A DNA stretch of 64,000 nt, from contig NZ_SMGP01000001.1 of assembly GCF_004339745.1 (NCBI RefSeq), forward strand, positions 3,472,001 to 3,536,000, read 5' to 3'. The notes beneath the pieces are model-generated. The model was given only the letters and a program-made list of their open reading frames with translations. It was not told the origin of the DNA and did not search any database. Both the position numbers and the translations under genes were made by a program. This DNA is from Paraburkholderia sp. BL9I2N2 (lineage in GTDB: Bacteria > Pseudomonadota > Gammaproteobacteria > Burkholderiales > Burkholderiaceae). Shown here one piece after another: positions 44,743 through 54,139 of the stretch (position 1 is the first letter of the stretch; every line of letters begins with the position of its first letter).

Positions 44743-45780
44743 TCAATGCTGGGCGAGCCGAGCCAAAAAGGCGTCGATCTGGTGTTCTTGCGTGGCCCAG
44801 GACGTTACCAGGCGAATCACCGAATGATCGTTATCCGACTTTCTCCAAACGTAGAAAGCAAAGTGCTGCGTCAAAGCCGAAATGACAGAATCGGGCAAGA
44901 TTGCAAACACTTGATTCGTAGCCGTTTCCGCCTCGAGCGCGTAACCGCCGGACACGATCCCGGAGGCGAGCTTGGCCGCCATGGCATTGGCGTGTTTTGC
45001 ATTTTCGAAGAAGAGATTCTTGACGCCAAATAACTCCTGAAACTGGATACCTAATAGCCGCCCTTTGGCTAACATGCCGCCGCGCTGCTTGAGGTGGAAA
45101 GCAAAATCCTCCGTCAACGCCGGATTGCAAACAACAATGGCTTCACCCAAAAGCGCCCCTACCTTGGTTCCACCGATCCAGAAAATGTCGACGAGCGAAG
45201 CAATATCGGCCAAAGTCGCGTCGCTCTTGCTTGACGCCAACGCCGCGCCCAAGCGCGCGCCATCGAGAAATAGAATGAGGCCTCGCTGCTTTGCTAGCGC
45301 CGAGATCTGCCGCAGTTCCTCGAGGGAGTAGACGGTGCCTGTTTCGGTTGCATTCGACAGATAGATAAGTCGAGGCTTTGCCATGTGCGGAAAATGAGCA
45401 TTGCTGGCAAGCGCGGCCTCGATATTGGCGGGCGTGAGCTTCCCGTCTATAGCGGGAACGACGATGAGCTTGTGGCCAGTTGCCTCAATGGCACCGGCCT
45501 CCCTGACTACGATATGTCCCGAGCTCACTGCAATGACGGCTTCGTGCGGACGCAGGCAGCTGGATATCGAAACGATGTTGGCCATGGTGCCGCTCGCGAC
45601 GTAGTGGATCGCTCCGTCGAACGTGTCCCCCAGGCGAGCCCTGATCCGGGTCGTCGCCTCGGCAGAGTACGAGTCTTCCCCGTAAGGTGCCTGTTGGATG
45701 TAGTTGGAGTCAGTCAGGGCACGGAGAATGTCGGGATGTGCGCCTTCGCTGTAGTCGTCAAGAAAGCTGAAAGTATTCAT
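44743..45780 (-). CDS. ltaE: Low-specificity L-threonine aldolase-like PLP enzyme
   Basis: 345 residues, fold-type I. NTFSFLDDYSEGAHP at the N-terminus, ASGTMANIVSISSCLRPHE, ILFLDGARLGAAL (Asp pairing with the cofactor) and IFWIGGTKVGALLGEAI with the cofactor Lys. It splits threonine to glycine and acetaldehyde. An AraC regulator follows upstream on the same strand. Confidence 0.88.
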   Translation of the reverse strand: MNTFSFLDDYSEGAHPDILRALTDSNYIQQAPYGEDSYSAEATTRIRARLGDTFDGAIHYVASGTMANIVSISSCLRPHEAVIAVSSGHIVVREAGAIEATGHKLIVVPAIDGKLTPANIEAALASNAHFPHMAKPRLIYLSNATETGTVYSLEELRQISALAKQRGLILFLDGARLGAALASSKSDATLADIASLVDIFWIGGTKVGALLGEAIVVCNPALTEDFAFHLKQRGGMLAKGRLLGIQFQELFGVKNLFFENAKHANAMAAKLASGIVSGGYALEAETATNQVFAILPDSVISALTQHFAFYVWRKSDNDHSVIRLVTSWATQEHQIDAFLARLAQH

Positions 45781-45888
45781 TCGGTGTTTCTGCCTTGGAT
45801 GGAGGCCGCCCAGGATGGGCGCGAGGCCAAAAACCGAAGACTACCGATCCGTCAGCGAAACGCCTTGTAAAAAATTGCTGCCCCGCCG

Positions 45889-46698
45889 TCAGAAGCGAGC
45901 GGGAGTCACGCCGTACGCCTCGCGAAACGCCCGCGTGAAATGGCTTTGATCAAAGAAACCAACGGCGTGCGCGATTTCGGTGATTGGCATGTTCCTATTC
46001 GCGTTGATCAACGCCATCGCCTTTTCCAGCCGCATGCGCAGTAACCAGGCGTGGGGCGTCATGCCGACAGTGCGTTTAAACAGTTTCAAGAACCGGAATC
46101 GAGCGAGGCCAACAAGAAGAGACAGATCTTCCAGAACGATTTTGTCGGCAAGATGCGCCTCGACAAATTCCCGAACAAGTCGCAGTTGTTCAGACGACAG
46201 AGCACCGGCGATAGTTTGGGGGGACGGTTGCTTCAAACGGGCGAACAGCGACTCCAGCAATTCCAGAACGTAGGTCTCGTTCATGATCGGATCGTTTATC
46301 CCGTGCCGAAGGGTTGAATGCATCTTGAGCAACTGGTCTGCGAGGCGGCCATCTTGCAGCACCACTGCGGCCTGCGAGGGGAAATAGTGCTTGCCCGTGA
46401 TTTCCTCGCCGAAGCCATTCAGCAGCGCAGGCGATAGTCGAAATGTCTGAAGCGTGTACGACTCGTCCGCATCGGCGACTCCGTCGTGAACCTCGCCCGG
46501 AGGCATGAGCTGAATGGTGCCACGCGTGAGCAACAGCGATTCCCCACGGAACGATTGACGTTGCACGCCGCTGGCAACGAGTGCGATATGGCTGTCAAGA
46601 TGATAGTGCGGCTCAAAGCGAAACTCGGCAAACCGAGCCGTGCTGAGGATCAAACCGGGGATGTCGGCTGAGTGACTGTATTGGACTTCTTCGGGCAT
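45889..46698 (-). CDS. AraC-family regulator with cupin sensor domain
   Basis: 269 residues, GGAGGTGAGTC before the ATG. Residues about 1-95 form the AraC ligand-binding cupin (FRFEPHYHLDSHIALVASG, LMPPGEVHDGV). The C-terminal two helix-turn-helices are LEDLSLLVGLARFRFLKLFK and ITEIAHAVGFFDQSHFTRAF. This is the type that controls LysE or metabolic genes. Being next to ltaE, it may act on amino-acid related genes; that is inference. Confidence 0.85.
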   Translation of the reverse strand: MPEEVQYSHSADIPGLILSTARFAEFRFEPHYHLDSHIALVASGVQRQSFRGESLLLTRGTIQLMPPGEVHDGVADADESYTLQTFRLSPALLNGFGEEITGKHYFPSQAAVVLQDGRLADQLLKMHSTLRHGINDPIMNETYVLELLESLFARLKQPSPQTIAGALSSEQLRLVREFVEAHLADKIVLEDLSLLVGLARFRFLKLFKRTVGMTPHAWLLRMRLEKAMALINANRNMPITEIAHAVGFFDQSHFTRAFREAYGVTPARF

Positions 46699-46851
46699 GA
46701 CTCACCTCCGGTTCGCCGCCGACATCTTGGAGACTAGCCCCGAAAGTTGCGCTGTGAGGCCTTCATTATCCCAGCTTCCTTTGGTCTGCACTTACGCTGT
46801 CAGATTTCGCGCTTTCATGTGATCTCCCGACCGAGCTGATTAGCCGATTTG

Positions 46852-46992
46852 TTAGCGTAATCCGATTGCAGGCTTCTCCTTGGAAGTGCCTCCCGTCGAC
46901 TCCTTCAACAAAGCGATCAATGCCCGCAGCCCTGCGGGAATATGGCGATTGCCAGGAAAGTACAGGAACAGACCGGGTATGAGCGGACACAC
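46852..46992 (-). pseudogene. C-terminal fragment of a LysR-family regulator
   Basis: The minus strand encodes LIPGLFLYFPGNRHIPAG and LRALIALLKESTGG, ending at a TAA (46852-46854). This is the last strand and helix of LysR ligand-binding domains. The remainder is absent, replaced by the methyltransferase region. The rest of the 380-base gap (46699-47078) shows no other gene. Confidence 0.6.
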
Positions 46993-47078
46993 AGGCGAGC
47001 GATGCGAAGGCGATGCATCACGACTGTTCAATATGTCCGGCTGCGCCTACCATTACGGTAATAGCAGTAGGGAGGCGT

Positions 47079-47897
47079 ATGGACAGCTTCGGTACCGATA
47101 CTCGCTTTACGGGCTCGATCCCCGAGCTCTATGAGAGCCACCTTGTTCCGCTGCTCTTCGAACCTTACGCCGCAGATCTCGCGAACAGGGTTGCCGGGCG
47201 TCATCCGTCACGCGTGCTTGAGACCGCCGCCGGCACTGGCGCAGTGACCCGCGCGATGGCGCATGCATTACCCCTGAATGTCGATCTGGTTGCGACCGAC
47301 CTGAATCAGCCGATGCTGGATCGTGCGGCGGCCATCGGCACCCTAAGGCCGATCAAGTGGCAACAGGCAGACGCGACCCGGCTGCCGTTCGACGACGCGA
47401 GTTTCGACGTCGTCGTCTGCCAATTCGGGGTCATGTTCTTTCCGGATAAAGCGCGTGCGTTTTCCGAAGCTCGGCGCGTACTTCGGAACGGCGGCGTGCT
47501 GTTGTTCAACGTCTGGGATCGCATCGAGGAGAACGACTTTGCCAATACCGTCACGGCAACGCTTGCCGGTCTCTTCCCCGCGGATCCTCCACTTTTCATG
47601 AGGCGCACGCCGCACGGCTATTTCGACACGGAACTGATCTCACGCGACCTCGCGGATGCGGGCTTCAGCGCGGCGCCGCACTTCGAGACGATTGCGGCGC
47701 GTAGCCGCGCGACATCGGCCCGCGCGCCAGCCGTCGGCCTTTGCCAGGGAACGCCTCTGCGCAGTGAGATCGAGGCCCGTTCTGGCGGCGGTGTGGACGA
47801 CGCTACCTCCGCGTGCGCCACTGCGATCGCCGAGCGATTCGGCACGGGACCGGTGGACGGAAAGATCCAGGCGCACGTGGTCATCGCTCAGCGCTGA
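47079..47897 (+). CDS. Class I SAM-dependent methyltransferase
   Basis: 272 residues; ATG 47079 with GGAGG five bases before, better than the frame opening at 47013. Motif I is VLETAAGTGAVTRAMAHAL, then VDLVATDLNQPMLDRA (acidic end of strand 2), FDVVVCQFGVMFFPD and AFSEARRVLRNGGVLLFNVWD. This is the UbiE/Methyltransf_11 type. No partner genes suggest a substrate. The C-terminal 60 residues are Ala-rich and look shifted from the family consensus; a frameshift there is possible. Confidence 0.8.
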   Translation: MDSFGTDTRFTGSIPELYESHLVPLLFEPYAADLANRVAGRHPSRVLETAAGTGAVTRAMAHALPLNVDLVATDLNQPMLDRAAAIGTLRPIKWQQADATRLPFDDASFDVVVCQFGVMFFPDKARAFSEARRVLRNGGVLLFNVWDRIEENDFANTVTATLAGLFPADPPLFMRRTPHGYFDTELISRDLADAGFSAAPHFETIAARSRATSARAPAVGLCQGTPLRSEIEARSGGGVDDATSACATAIAERFGTGPVDGKIQAHVVIAQR

Positions 47898-48228
47898 GAG
47901 GCCCAGCATTGCTGCAGCCGGTTGCAAAGTCAAACGGCCATTCACGCGGCGACTCGCCTCCAACGGCTGCGAATCCGCAGACGCTACCTCCGTTATGTAA
48001 GCCCGTGTGACCAAAGCCGAACCACAGACCAGCAGTACCAGTGCAGTGGGTGATCGCCACTAACCCAGCACAAAGAGGCATCCGCCCACGCATGCTGACC
48101 TTCGTTAGCGCAGCCTCAGACATCACTTCCGCTTGCGCCTCCCCTGCACTCCGAGCCCAAATCTCCAAATCCAGAATTGCGCGCTCCGAGTTAATATGGA
48201 TAGCTGAATGACAACGTGAGAGTAGTCT
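47898..48228. other. Intergenic region without a recognised gene
   Basis: 331 bases. A minus-strand frame (47881-48168) is open but lacks familiar motifs and overlaps the methyltransferase end. I see nothing that supports a gene. Confidence 0.35.
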
Positions 48229-48678
48229 ATGAATGCATCGGTTATCTCTGCCCTGGCTGCACTAGTCGGCGCCGCCATCGGCGGCATGACTTCGGTTCTT
48301 GCCTCCTGGCTGACCCAACGCACCCAGGTTCGCGCGGAGTGGCTAGCGCATGACCTCACCTGGCGGCAGGATCTGTACAAGGCGTTCATCGAGGAAGCGA
48401 CGAAGTGCTATGTCGACGCGCTGCAACACAACCAGCCCGATCTCGCCGGGCTCGGCAACCTCTACGCGAAGATCAGCCGCATGCGCGTCCAGTCGTCGCG
48501 CGAAGTCGCGGACGAAGCCGACGTGATCGGACGCAAGATCGTGGACACTTATCTCGCGCCAGACAAGTCCTTCATCGAGATTCGCGAGATGCTCGCGGCT
48601 GGCTCGATCGACATTCTCGGCAAGTTCGGCGACGTGTGCCGCGCGGAATTCGAATCGCTGCGCGCGCAGCAGTTCTGA
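48229..48678 (+). CDS. Small membrane-anchored hypothetical protein
   Basis: 149 residues, start ATG 48229 with GAGAGTAG upstream. One N-terminal hydrophobic helix (VISALAALVGAAIGGMTSV) precedes an alpha-helical cytoplasmic part with WLTQRTQVRAEW, LTWRQDLYKAFIEEATK and YAKISRMRVQSSREVADEAD. Similar one-helix proteins occur in many proteobacteria with no known role. It is convergent with the efflux operon, with an 18-base gap. Confidence 0.6.
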   Translation: MNASVISALAALVGAAIGGMTSVLASWLTQRTQVRAEWLAHDLTWRQDLYKAFIEEATKCYVDALQHNQPDLAGLGNLYAKISRMRVQSSREVADEADVIGRKIVDTYLAPDKSFIEIREMLAAGSIDILGKFGDVCRAEFESLRAQQF

Positions 48679-48696
48679 ACAGAATACGTGCGCCGT

Positions 48697-50184
48697 TCAA
48701 CGCGGCTTCAGTTCGACAGGCGGATCGGCGAGATAGCCGCCGCCGAGCGCCTTCGTCAACACAATCTCCTGACTGAGCACTTGACCCTTGAGCGTGAGCA
48801 GGGCGACCTGTTCCGCGACCACGGGCTGGCGCGCTTCGAGCGCCGCGAGCCGGCTCGTCAGCCCGCGTTGATAGTAGGCTTCGACACTGTCCCTCGTGAA
48901 CGCGACTGATTCGATCCGTTGTTTCTGCAACGCAGTCTCCGCGTCGAGGGACTGCAGACGGCTGCCCGTCTGGGCGACATCGCGTACGGCGTTGAGAACG
49001 GCCTGGTTGTACTGCTCGATCAACAGGTTGCTGCCCTCGCGTGCGCCGTTCAGGTTCGCGTTGAGCCTGCCGCCGTCGAAAATCGGCAAGGTCAGGCCCG
49101 GAATCAGGTTGATCTGCTGGCTTGCATGCGTGAAGAGGTCTGCGAGGTGCAAGGCGTTGAAGCCGAAAAATGCCTTGATATCGAAGCTCGGATAAAACGC
49201 CGCCTTCGCCGCGTCGATCCGGTCGAATGACGCCTCGACATACCATCGCATCGCCTGCAGATCGGGCCGCCGGGCCAGCAGTTCGTACGAGAGCGTCGTC
49301 GGCAACGCCGCCTGCGAGCGCGGCAGCGCAACGGGTTCGATGGCGGGCAGTCCGGCGGGCCCCGCGCCGACCAGCGCGCGCAGCGATTCGCGCAACTGCT
49401 TGATCTGCCCTTGCGCCGACACGATCTGCCCTTCAATGGCCAGTTGCTGCGCGCGTGCCTCTTCGAACTGGGTACGGGCTTCGAGGCCTCGCGCCGCTCG
49501 CCCTTCGTGTGCTTGCACCGCGAACTCCGCGATTTCATGCGATTCGTTCAGCAGATCGATGAGCTGATAAGTCGTTTGAATGCCGTAGTAAAGCTGGGCG
49601 ACATCCGTCGAGATTTCGATTTCGACAGCGGACGTCTCGGCGAGCCGCGCATTGCTCACGCCGAGCGACGCGGCGACCTCCGCGCGTTGCTTGCCCCAGA
49701 TGTCCACGTCCAGGCTCGCGCCAAGCCCGACGACACCTTCCGTGTACCACGGCCCCGTCAACCCCGCAGCCGGTTCGTTCCTTGCGAACGGGCCGAGAAA
49801 GCCGTTCGCCGAAATATGCTCGCGATCCAGCGACGCCAGCGCCGCCACCTGAAGGTTGGAACCCGCTCTGGCAAGCTCCACATCCGACTTTGCTTGCGCG
49901 ACGCGCGTGCGCGCGATCACCATGGTCGGCGCATCGGCGAGCGCCTGATCGATCAGCGCGTCGAGCTGGGCATCGCGATAGCGCGTCCACCAACGCGCGG
50001 CGGGCCAGCCGTCGCGTGCGAGGTGGATGTCGTCCGCGAGATTGATTTGCTCCGGCGCGATCTCGGTGTAGGGCGTGCCGTTGTGATGGATCAGCGCGCA
50101 CCCCGACAGCACGGACGATATCCACGCGATGCATAGAAGGCACCGACGCCATCGCCAATCGCACAAACGCGATCGCGCGTTCAT
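48697..50184 (-). CDS. mdtP: RND/MdtP-type outer-membrane efflux lipoprotein (NodT family)
   Basis: 495 residues. A lipoprotein signal ends in SSVLSGCALIHH with the acylated Cys. The TolC-like barrel/helix domain has the typical ASLDVDIWGKQRAEVAAS and LLARRPDLQAMRW motifs and two long helical hairpins. It is the outer-membrane part of a three-piece pump. It overlaps the FUSC gene by four bases (ATGA). Order ytcA-mdtN-mdtO-mdtP matches the E. coli locus. Confidence 0.88.
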   Translation of the reverse strand: MNARSRLCDWRWRRCLLCIAWISSVLSGCALIHHNGTPYTEIAPEQINLADDIHLARDGWPAARWWTRYRDAQLDALIDQALADAPTMVIARTRVAQAKSDVELARAGSNLQVAALASLDREHISANGFLGPFARNEPAAGLTGPWYTEGVVGLGASLDVDIWGKQRAEVAASLGVSNARLAETSAVEIEISTDVAQLYYGIQTTYQLIDLLNESHEIAEFAVQAHEGRAARGLEARTQFEEARAQQLAIEGQIVSAQGQIKQLRESLRALVGAGPAGLPAIEPVALPRSQAALPTTLSYELLARRPDLQAMRWYVEASFDRIDAAKAAFYPSFDIKAFFGFNALHLADLFTHASQQINLIPGLTLPIFDGGRLNANLNGAREGSNLLIEQYNQAVLNAVRDVAQTGSRLQSLDAETALQKQRIESVAFTRDSVEAYYQRGLTSRLAALEARQPVVAEQVALLTLKGQVLSQEIVLTKALGGGYLADPPVELKPR

Positions 50185-52292
50185 GCTCGCACCGCCGGTG
50201 ATGCCGACGCCGCGACCGGTGCGTCGACGCGCCAGTCCGGCAGCCCCGCGATCTGCCGCGACAGTTCGTCCGCTGCGGCGATGAGCGGCCGATCGGCCAG
50301 TTGAGCCGGTTCGACCGCTTGCGCAGCGACCTCGATGCGCCGCGGCGCGCGTGCATCGGGTGGGTTGGCCGCGAGTTCCTCCGCGTACCGGTTGAGTTCG
50401 GCGCTGGCCTGTTGCTGGGCCGCCTGCACTGCGTCGATGGTGTGTGGGCTCGACGATCCCGCTTGCGCCACGAGCGCGCTGCGCAACGCATCACCCGCCA
50501 GCATGATCTCGCGTCCCTGCGCGAGCACCGTTTGCGCGCGCAGTGTCAGTTGCGACTGCTCGCCTTCCTGCCAGGCGGGCTCGAGCGCAACACGCGAGAG
50601 CGTCGTCTCGCAATCGGCCAGCACGGCCCACGCCTGCAACTGCCGCTGTGCATACGGCAGATCATCCCCTTTCCCGGCGCCAACCTGCGATGGGCGCAAC
50701 TGTGCTGCAATCGCGCGCAACAGGGTTGCGAGCTTCTGTCGCAGCACATCGCCCTCGCCCTCGCGCCAGAACGACATCTGCACGAAAGTCGCCACGCAAA
50801 CACCCAGCAGAATGCCGACCATCCGGTCGCGGATTTCAGTGAGGTTCGTGCTTGGGCCGAACTCTCCGAGCAACGCAAGCGAGAACGTAAACATCACCTG
50901 GAGGCCGGCATAGCTGATCCTCTCCGAACCCGCCGTTATCCACGCCCCTACGGCAACGACAGGCAACACGATCAACAGCAGGCCAACGATGTCGTCGAAA
51001 TGCGGAACGATGAACACGACCGTGAACAACGCCAGCGCGCTGCCGACGGCGGCCCCGGAGAGCCGCAGCAACGCACGCTGCGTCGATGCGCCGAGGCTCG
51101 GCAGCGCGACGATCAGGCAGGTCAGCATGACCGTGTGGACGCCCTGCCAGTCCACGGCGTTGTAGAACACATAGCAGACAAGAACAGCGAGCAGCGTCTT
51201 CAGCGAAAAGCGCGTGTACGCAGGATTGGTCCATGCGTCGGGCGCGACCATCGGTTCGCTGGCGGGCGGCTTGCCGGCCGCAGCGGCACCGCTTGTAACA
51301 AGATCGGCGTACGCGCGCAGCGCTCGCTGCGATTCGGCAGCAGCAGGAATCGCGTCGGCGGCATTGCGCTCTTCAGGTGTCGCCGTGCTCACGTAGCGAT
51401 AGGGCTCGCCAGTCATGACCGAGTCATCGAGCGCGCGGCCGTTCGCACGCAACTCGCGCAACATCGCCAGTTGCGCCGCCGACACGCCAGGCCAACTGAG
51501 CGGCAGTTCACTCGCTCCGCGATAAAGCCGTGACACGGTCGCAATGCACGCAAGCTGTGATGCCTGATGCTCGCGATAGTTTGCATCACGCATCGTCGTG
51601 AACCGCAGCAGCTTCTGCAGCGTGAGCGCGCCTTGCTGGACGGCCGCCAGCGTGATCGGCGCGGCGCTCGCGGTGCCGTCGATCAGCTGCGTCAGGCGCG
51701 CGTCCAGCGTCACGAGTTGCCGATGGATTTCCGCCTTGAGTTGCAATTGCGGTTCGGCAGGCAGCAGCAAGGTATTGACCACGAGCGTCAGGGCGATTGG
51801 ATAGTTGACGGCGATCCACACCCACAACACCGCGCGGATCAGCAGGTCGGCCTGATCGGTCTGGTCCACGAAACTTTGCACGTAGATCACGACGATCGCG
51901 ACGATGAAAAACACCACGCCGATCTTGAGCACCCGGAGCAGGTACACGCTGCCAAAGAACATCAGACTCGCGATGACGATGCGCAGCAACGGATAGTCGA
52001 ATGTAAACTTCAACAGCAGGATCGACAGGCCGATGGCGAGCGTCGAGCCGACCATGAACATCACGCCGACCAGCCGCGTCACCACCACGTTCGACTGCGT
52101 GACATAGAACACCACGAGTAGCGACAATGCGAGTTCGGGCACCTCGAGCGCCATCGACACGACGATCACGATGGCGCTCGTCAGCATGGAACGCAACATG
52201 ACGTTCAGACGCCCTGGAAACGGTGCAAGCTCGCGGCTCAGGAAAGCGCCTGCATCGCGCAGCGTGACGGGCAGATAGTCGGCGGCGGTCAT
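50181..52292 (-). CDS. mdtO: FUSC-family inner-membrane efflux component (MdtO-like)
   Basis: 703 residues with two blocks of membrane helices (about 30-170 and 355-505) and a long cytoplasmic part after each, the FUSC layout. AALALLFV-like LSLLVVFYVTQSNVVVTRL is in the first block; PAYTRFSLKTLLAVLVCYVFYNAVDW opens the second (read in parts). The family exports aromatic acids or antimicrobial compounds with a HlyD-type partner. GAGGAACCC precedes the ATG. It is seven bases from mdtN. Confidence 0.87.
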   Translation of the reverse strand: MTAADYLPVTLRDAGAFLSRELAPFPGRLNVMLRSMLTSAIVIVVSMALEVPELALSLLVVFYVTQSNVVVTRLVGVMFMVGSTLAIGLSILLLKFTFDYPLLRIVIASLMFFGSVYLLRVLKIGVVFFIVAIVVIYVQSFVDQTDQADLLIRAVLWVWIAVNYPIALTLVVNTLLLPAEPQLQLKAEIHRQLVTLDARLTQLIDGTASAAPITLAAVQQGALTLQKLLRFTTMRDANYREHQASQLACIATVSRLYRGASELPLSWPGVSAAQLAMLRELRANGRALDDSVMTGEPYRYVSTATPEERNAADAIPAAAESQRALRAYADLVTSGAAAAGKPPASEPMVAPDAWTNPAYTRFSLKTLLAVLVCYVFYNAVDWQGVHTVMLTCLIVALPSLGASTQRALLRLSGAAVGSALALFTVVFIVPHFDDIVGLLLIVLPVVAVGAWITAGSERISYAGLQVMFTFSLALLGEFGPSTNLTEIRDRMVGILLGVCVATFVQMSFWREGEGDVLRQKLATLLRAIAAQLRPSQVGAGKGDDLPYAQRQLQAWAVLADCETTLSRVALEPAWQEGEQSQLTLRAQTVLAQGREIMLAGDALRSALVAQAGSSSPHTIDAVQAAQQQASAELNRYAEELAANPPDARAPRRIEVAAQAVEPAQLADRPLIAAADELSRQIAGLPDWRVDAPVAASASPAVRA

Positions 52293-52299
52293 GGGTTCC

Positions 52300-53358
52300 T
52301 CAATGGTGCTCGCCGCCGTCGCCGCGCCCGGGTTCCAGCACGGCCACCGCCGACGTACCGACGCGAAACAGTTCCGGGTTCGGCTTGTCGATGCGGATCT
52401 TCACCGGGAAGCGCTGCGATACATGCACCCAGTTAAGCGTGCGTTGAATGCGCGGCAATCCGCCGGGCAATGCAAGGCCGGCTTCATCGGGCGCGATACC
52501 ATAGCTGATCGAGTCGACGCTGCCCTGGAAACGCTGGCCCGTATCGCTCATCAGGTAGACCGTGGCAGGCGTCCCCGCCCTGACGCCCTTGAGTTCGGTC
52601 TCGCGAAAATTCGCGACCACGTACCAGTGGCGCGTATCGATCAAGGTGAAGACCGGTTTGAGCGCCGTGGCAAACTGCCCGGTCGATGTCTTCAATGACA
52701 CGATGCGTCCGTCGAACGGCGCTCGTACCGTCGCATACTCCAGGTTCAGTTCGGCCGTCGCGATCTCCGCCATGACGACGGCGCGTTGCGCGACCAGCGC
52801 ATCGACGCCGCTCACAGCCGCCGCCGCCTGCTGCGCCTGCAATTGCGCGGCGCTGAGTTCGGCCTGGGTGGAGCGTTGCGCGGTGCGCGCACGGTCGACG
52901 TCTTCCGCCGACACATAACCGTGTGACAACAACGGCTCCATGCGGTGCAGCGTGTCGGACGCCTGGCCGGCTGCGGCTCGCGCGCGCTCGACGGCCGCAC
53001 GCACCGACTGCGCGTTGTACTGCTGCGCATTGACCGTGCGCTGGGTCAGCTCGATCTGGCGGTCGAGCGCGACGAGGGACGCCTGGCCCCGCGCGAGCGC
53101 ATCCTGGTACGGGCGCGGATCGATACGGAACAGCAGATCGCCCTGCTTCACCGCCTGATTGTCGCGCACGGCCAACTCGACGATGCGGCCGCTGACTTCG
53201 GGCACGACGTCGATCGTATCCGCGTAGACATAAGCGTCGTCGGTGCGAGGCGCCCGGTCCCACACGCGGATGACGTAGACGAGCAGCAACAGCGTCACCA
53301 CGACCATCACGATGGCCGGCCATTTTCTCTTCGATGTCCTGTTGGCTGGGGTCGCCAT
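52300..53358 (-). CDS. mdtN: HlyD/EmrA-type membrane-fusion protein (MdtN-like)
   Basis: 352 residues. One N-terminal membrane helix (VMVVVTLLLLVYVIRVWD), then the lipoyl half VPEVSGRIVELAVRDNQAVK and QGDLLFRIDPRPYQ, a coiled coil (about 90-190), and a second barrel TVRAPFDGRIVSLKTSTGQ. It links the inner-membrane FUSC protein to the outer-membrane channel. It is about 19 bases after ytcA. Confidence 0.9.
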   Translation of the reverse strand: MATPANRTSKRKWPAIVMVVVTLLLLVYVIRVWDRAPRTDDAYVYADTIDVVPEVSGRIVELAVRDNQAVKQGDLLFRIDPRPYQDALARGQASLVALDRQIELTQRTVNAQQYNAQSVRAAVERARAAAGQASDTLHRMEPLLSHGYVSAEDVDRARTAQRSTQAELSAAQLQAQQAAAAVSGVDALVAQRAVVMAEIATAELNLEYATVRAPFDGRIVSLKTSTGQFATALKPVFTLIDTRHWYVVANFRETELKGVRAGTPATVYLMSDTGQRFQGSVDSISYGIAPDEAGLALPGGLPRIQRTLNWVHVSQRFPVKIRIDKPNPELFRVGTSAVAVLEPGRGDGGEHH

Positions 53359-53377
53359 TCATCCACCCGACAAAAAT

Positions 53378-53662
53378 TCAATGTTGGAAGAACATCAACC
53401 ACACAGCGAGCGCGAGGAATGCGACAAGCGTGGGATACACCACGGCGGAAGGTCCCATCAGATTGTCGGCCTGTAAGCGCTTGAGGATCAGATAGATGAC
53501 GACCGTGAGCACGACGCCCGCGACGATACAGAACAGCCAGTCGGGAAAGTACGCGCCCAGCACGCCAATGGATGGCGAATTTGCGCACCCTGACATCGGA
53601 ACCGCGGCAATCGCGGCCGCGCCGATTGCACGCTTTGAACATCTGCCTCTGGCTAGTGGCAT
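53378..53662 (-). CDS. ytcA: Small lipoprotein of the YtcA family
   Basis: About 94 residues from ATG 53662. The signal AAIAAVPMSGC gives a lipobox Cys. Two membrane helices follow: LFCIVAGVVLTVVIYLILKR and VVYPTLVAFLALAVWLMFF (in parts). Such a protein precedes mdtNOP in E. coli. A TTG-/ATG-like start at 53698 would add 12 residues. It is the first gene of the efflux operon; the putative operator at 53942-53961 lies about 280 bases upstream. Confidence 0.72.
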   Translation of the reverse strand: MPLARGRCSKRAIGAAAIAAVPMSGCANSPSIGVLGAYFPDWLFCIVAGVVLTVVIYLILKRLQADNLMGPSAVVYPTLVAFLALAVWLMFFQH

Positions 53663-53941
53663 GTGTCGTTTCAAAGTCGTCTCTATGGTTGAAATCAATG
53701 TTACGCCTTGCAGATACGCCGATGCGTCTCACCTCGGATTTCGGGTTTTGGGCAGTGAGGGAAACGGCTTCGTGCGCACCGGAGATGTGACGCTTGCTTT
53801 GCATTTCCAACAAAGCGCCTTCATCCAAAGGCCTTCTGAAGAAACTGACAGCGCACCTTTCAAGATCGTAGCCTGTGGGCCGCCCGTCGACAGATGGCAG
53901 GCGCACCAAGCCGTCACAATAACGCCGAAAAAGGTATTCCG

Positions 53942-53961
53942 CATTACATGAATATGTAATG
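53942..53961 (-). promoter_or_regulatory. Palindromic operator-like site A (efflux operon side)
   Basis: CATTACAT-GAAT-ATGTAATG. Same arms as site E at 58795-58814. Minus-strand reading has ATTCATGTAAT, the same core as blocks B-D, pointing to ytcA. Probable binding site for a FixJ-type regulator (inferred). Confidence 0.6.
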
Positions 53962-54000
53962 CCGCCGCCATGGCTCCTCTTCCTGGTCAAACCCTGACGC

Positions 54001-54050
54001 ACTCCACATTCATGTAGTAGCGGCCCGCAAATGCGCTGACTATCATCAAG
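54001..54050 (+). promoter_or_regulatory. Conserved 50-bp block B, upstream of the DUF3331 gene
   Basis: ACTCCACATTCATGTAGTAG-CGG, then 17 bases, then TATCATCAAG. The same words at the same spacing occur in blocks C (54671) and D (62637). It ends 90 bases before the gene start. Confidence 0.6.
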
Positions 54051-54139
54051 CCGGGGTCGAAAATCGGCTCGAGAATCCGGCACGTCACATTGATTGTGCA
54101 CGGCATCTTTTTGTCTAATGAGAATCGAGGAACCGCATC

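Noticed and set aside
53307..54101. A 264-codon minus-strand frame spanning ytcA and its upstream region
   Set aside because: It overlaps ytcA and the operator region, and has no motif; ytcA has a proper lipoprotein signal in another frame.
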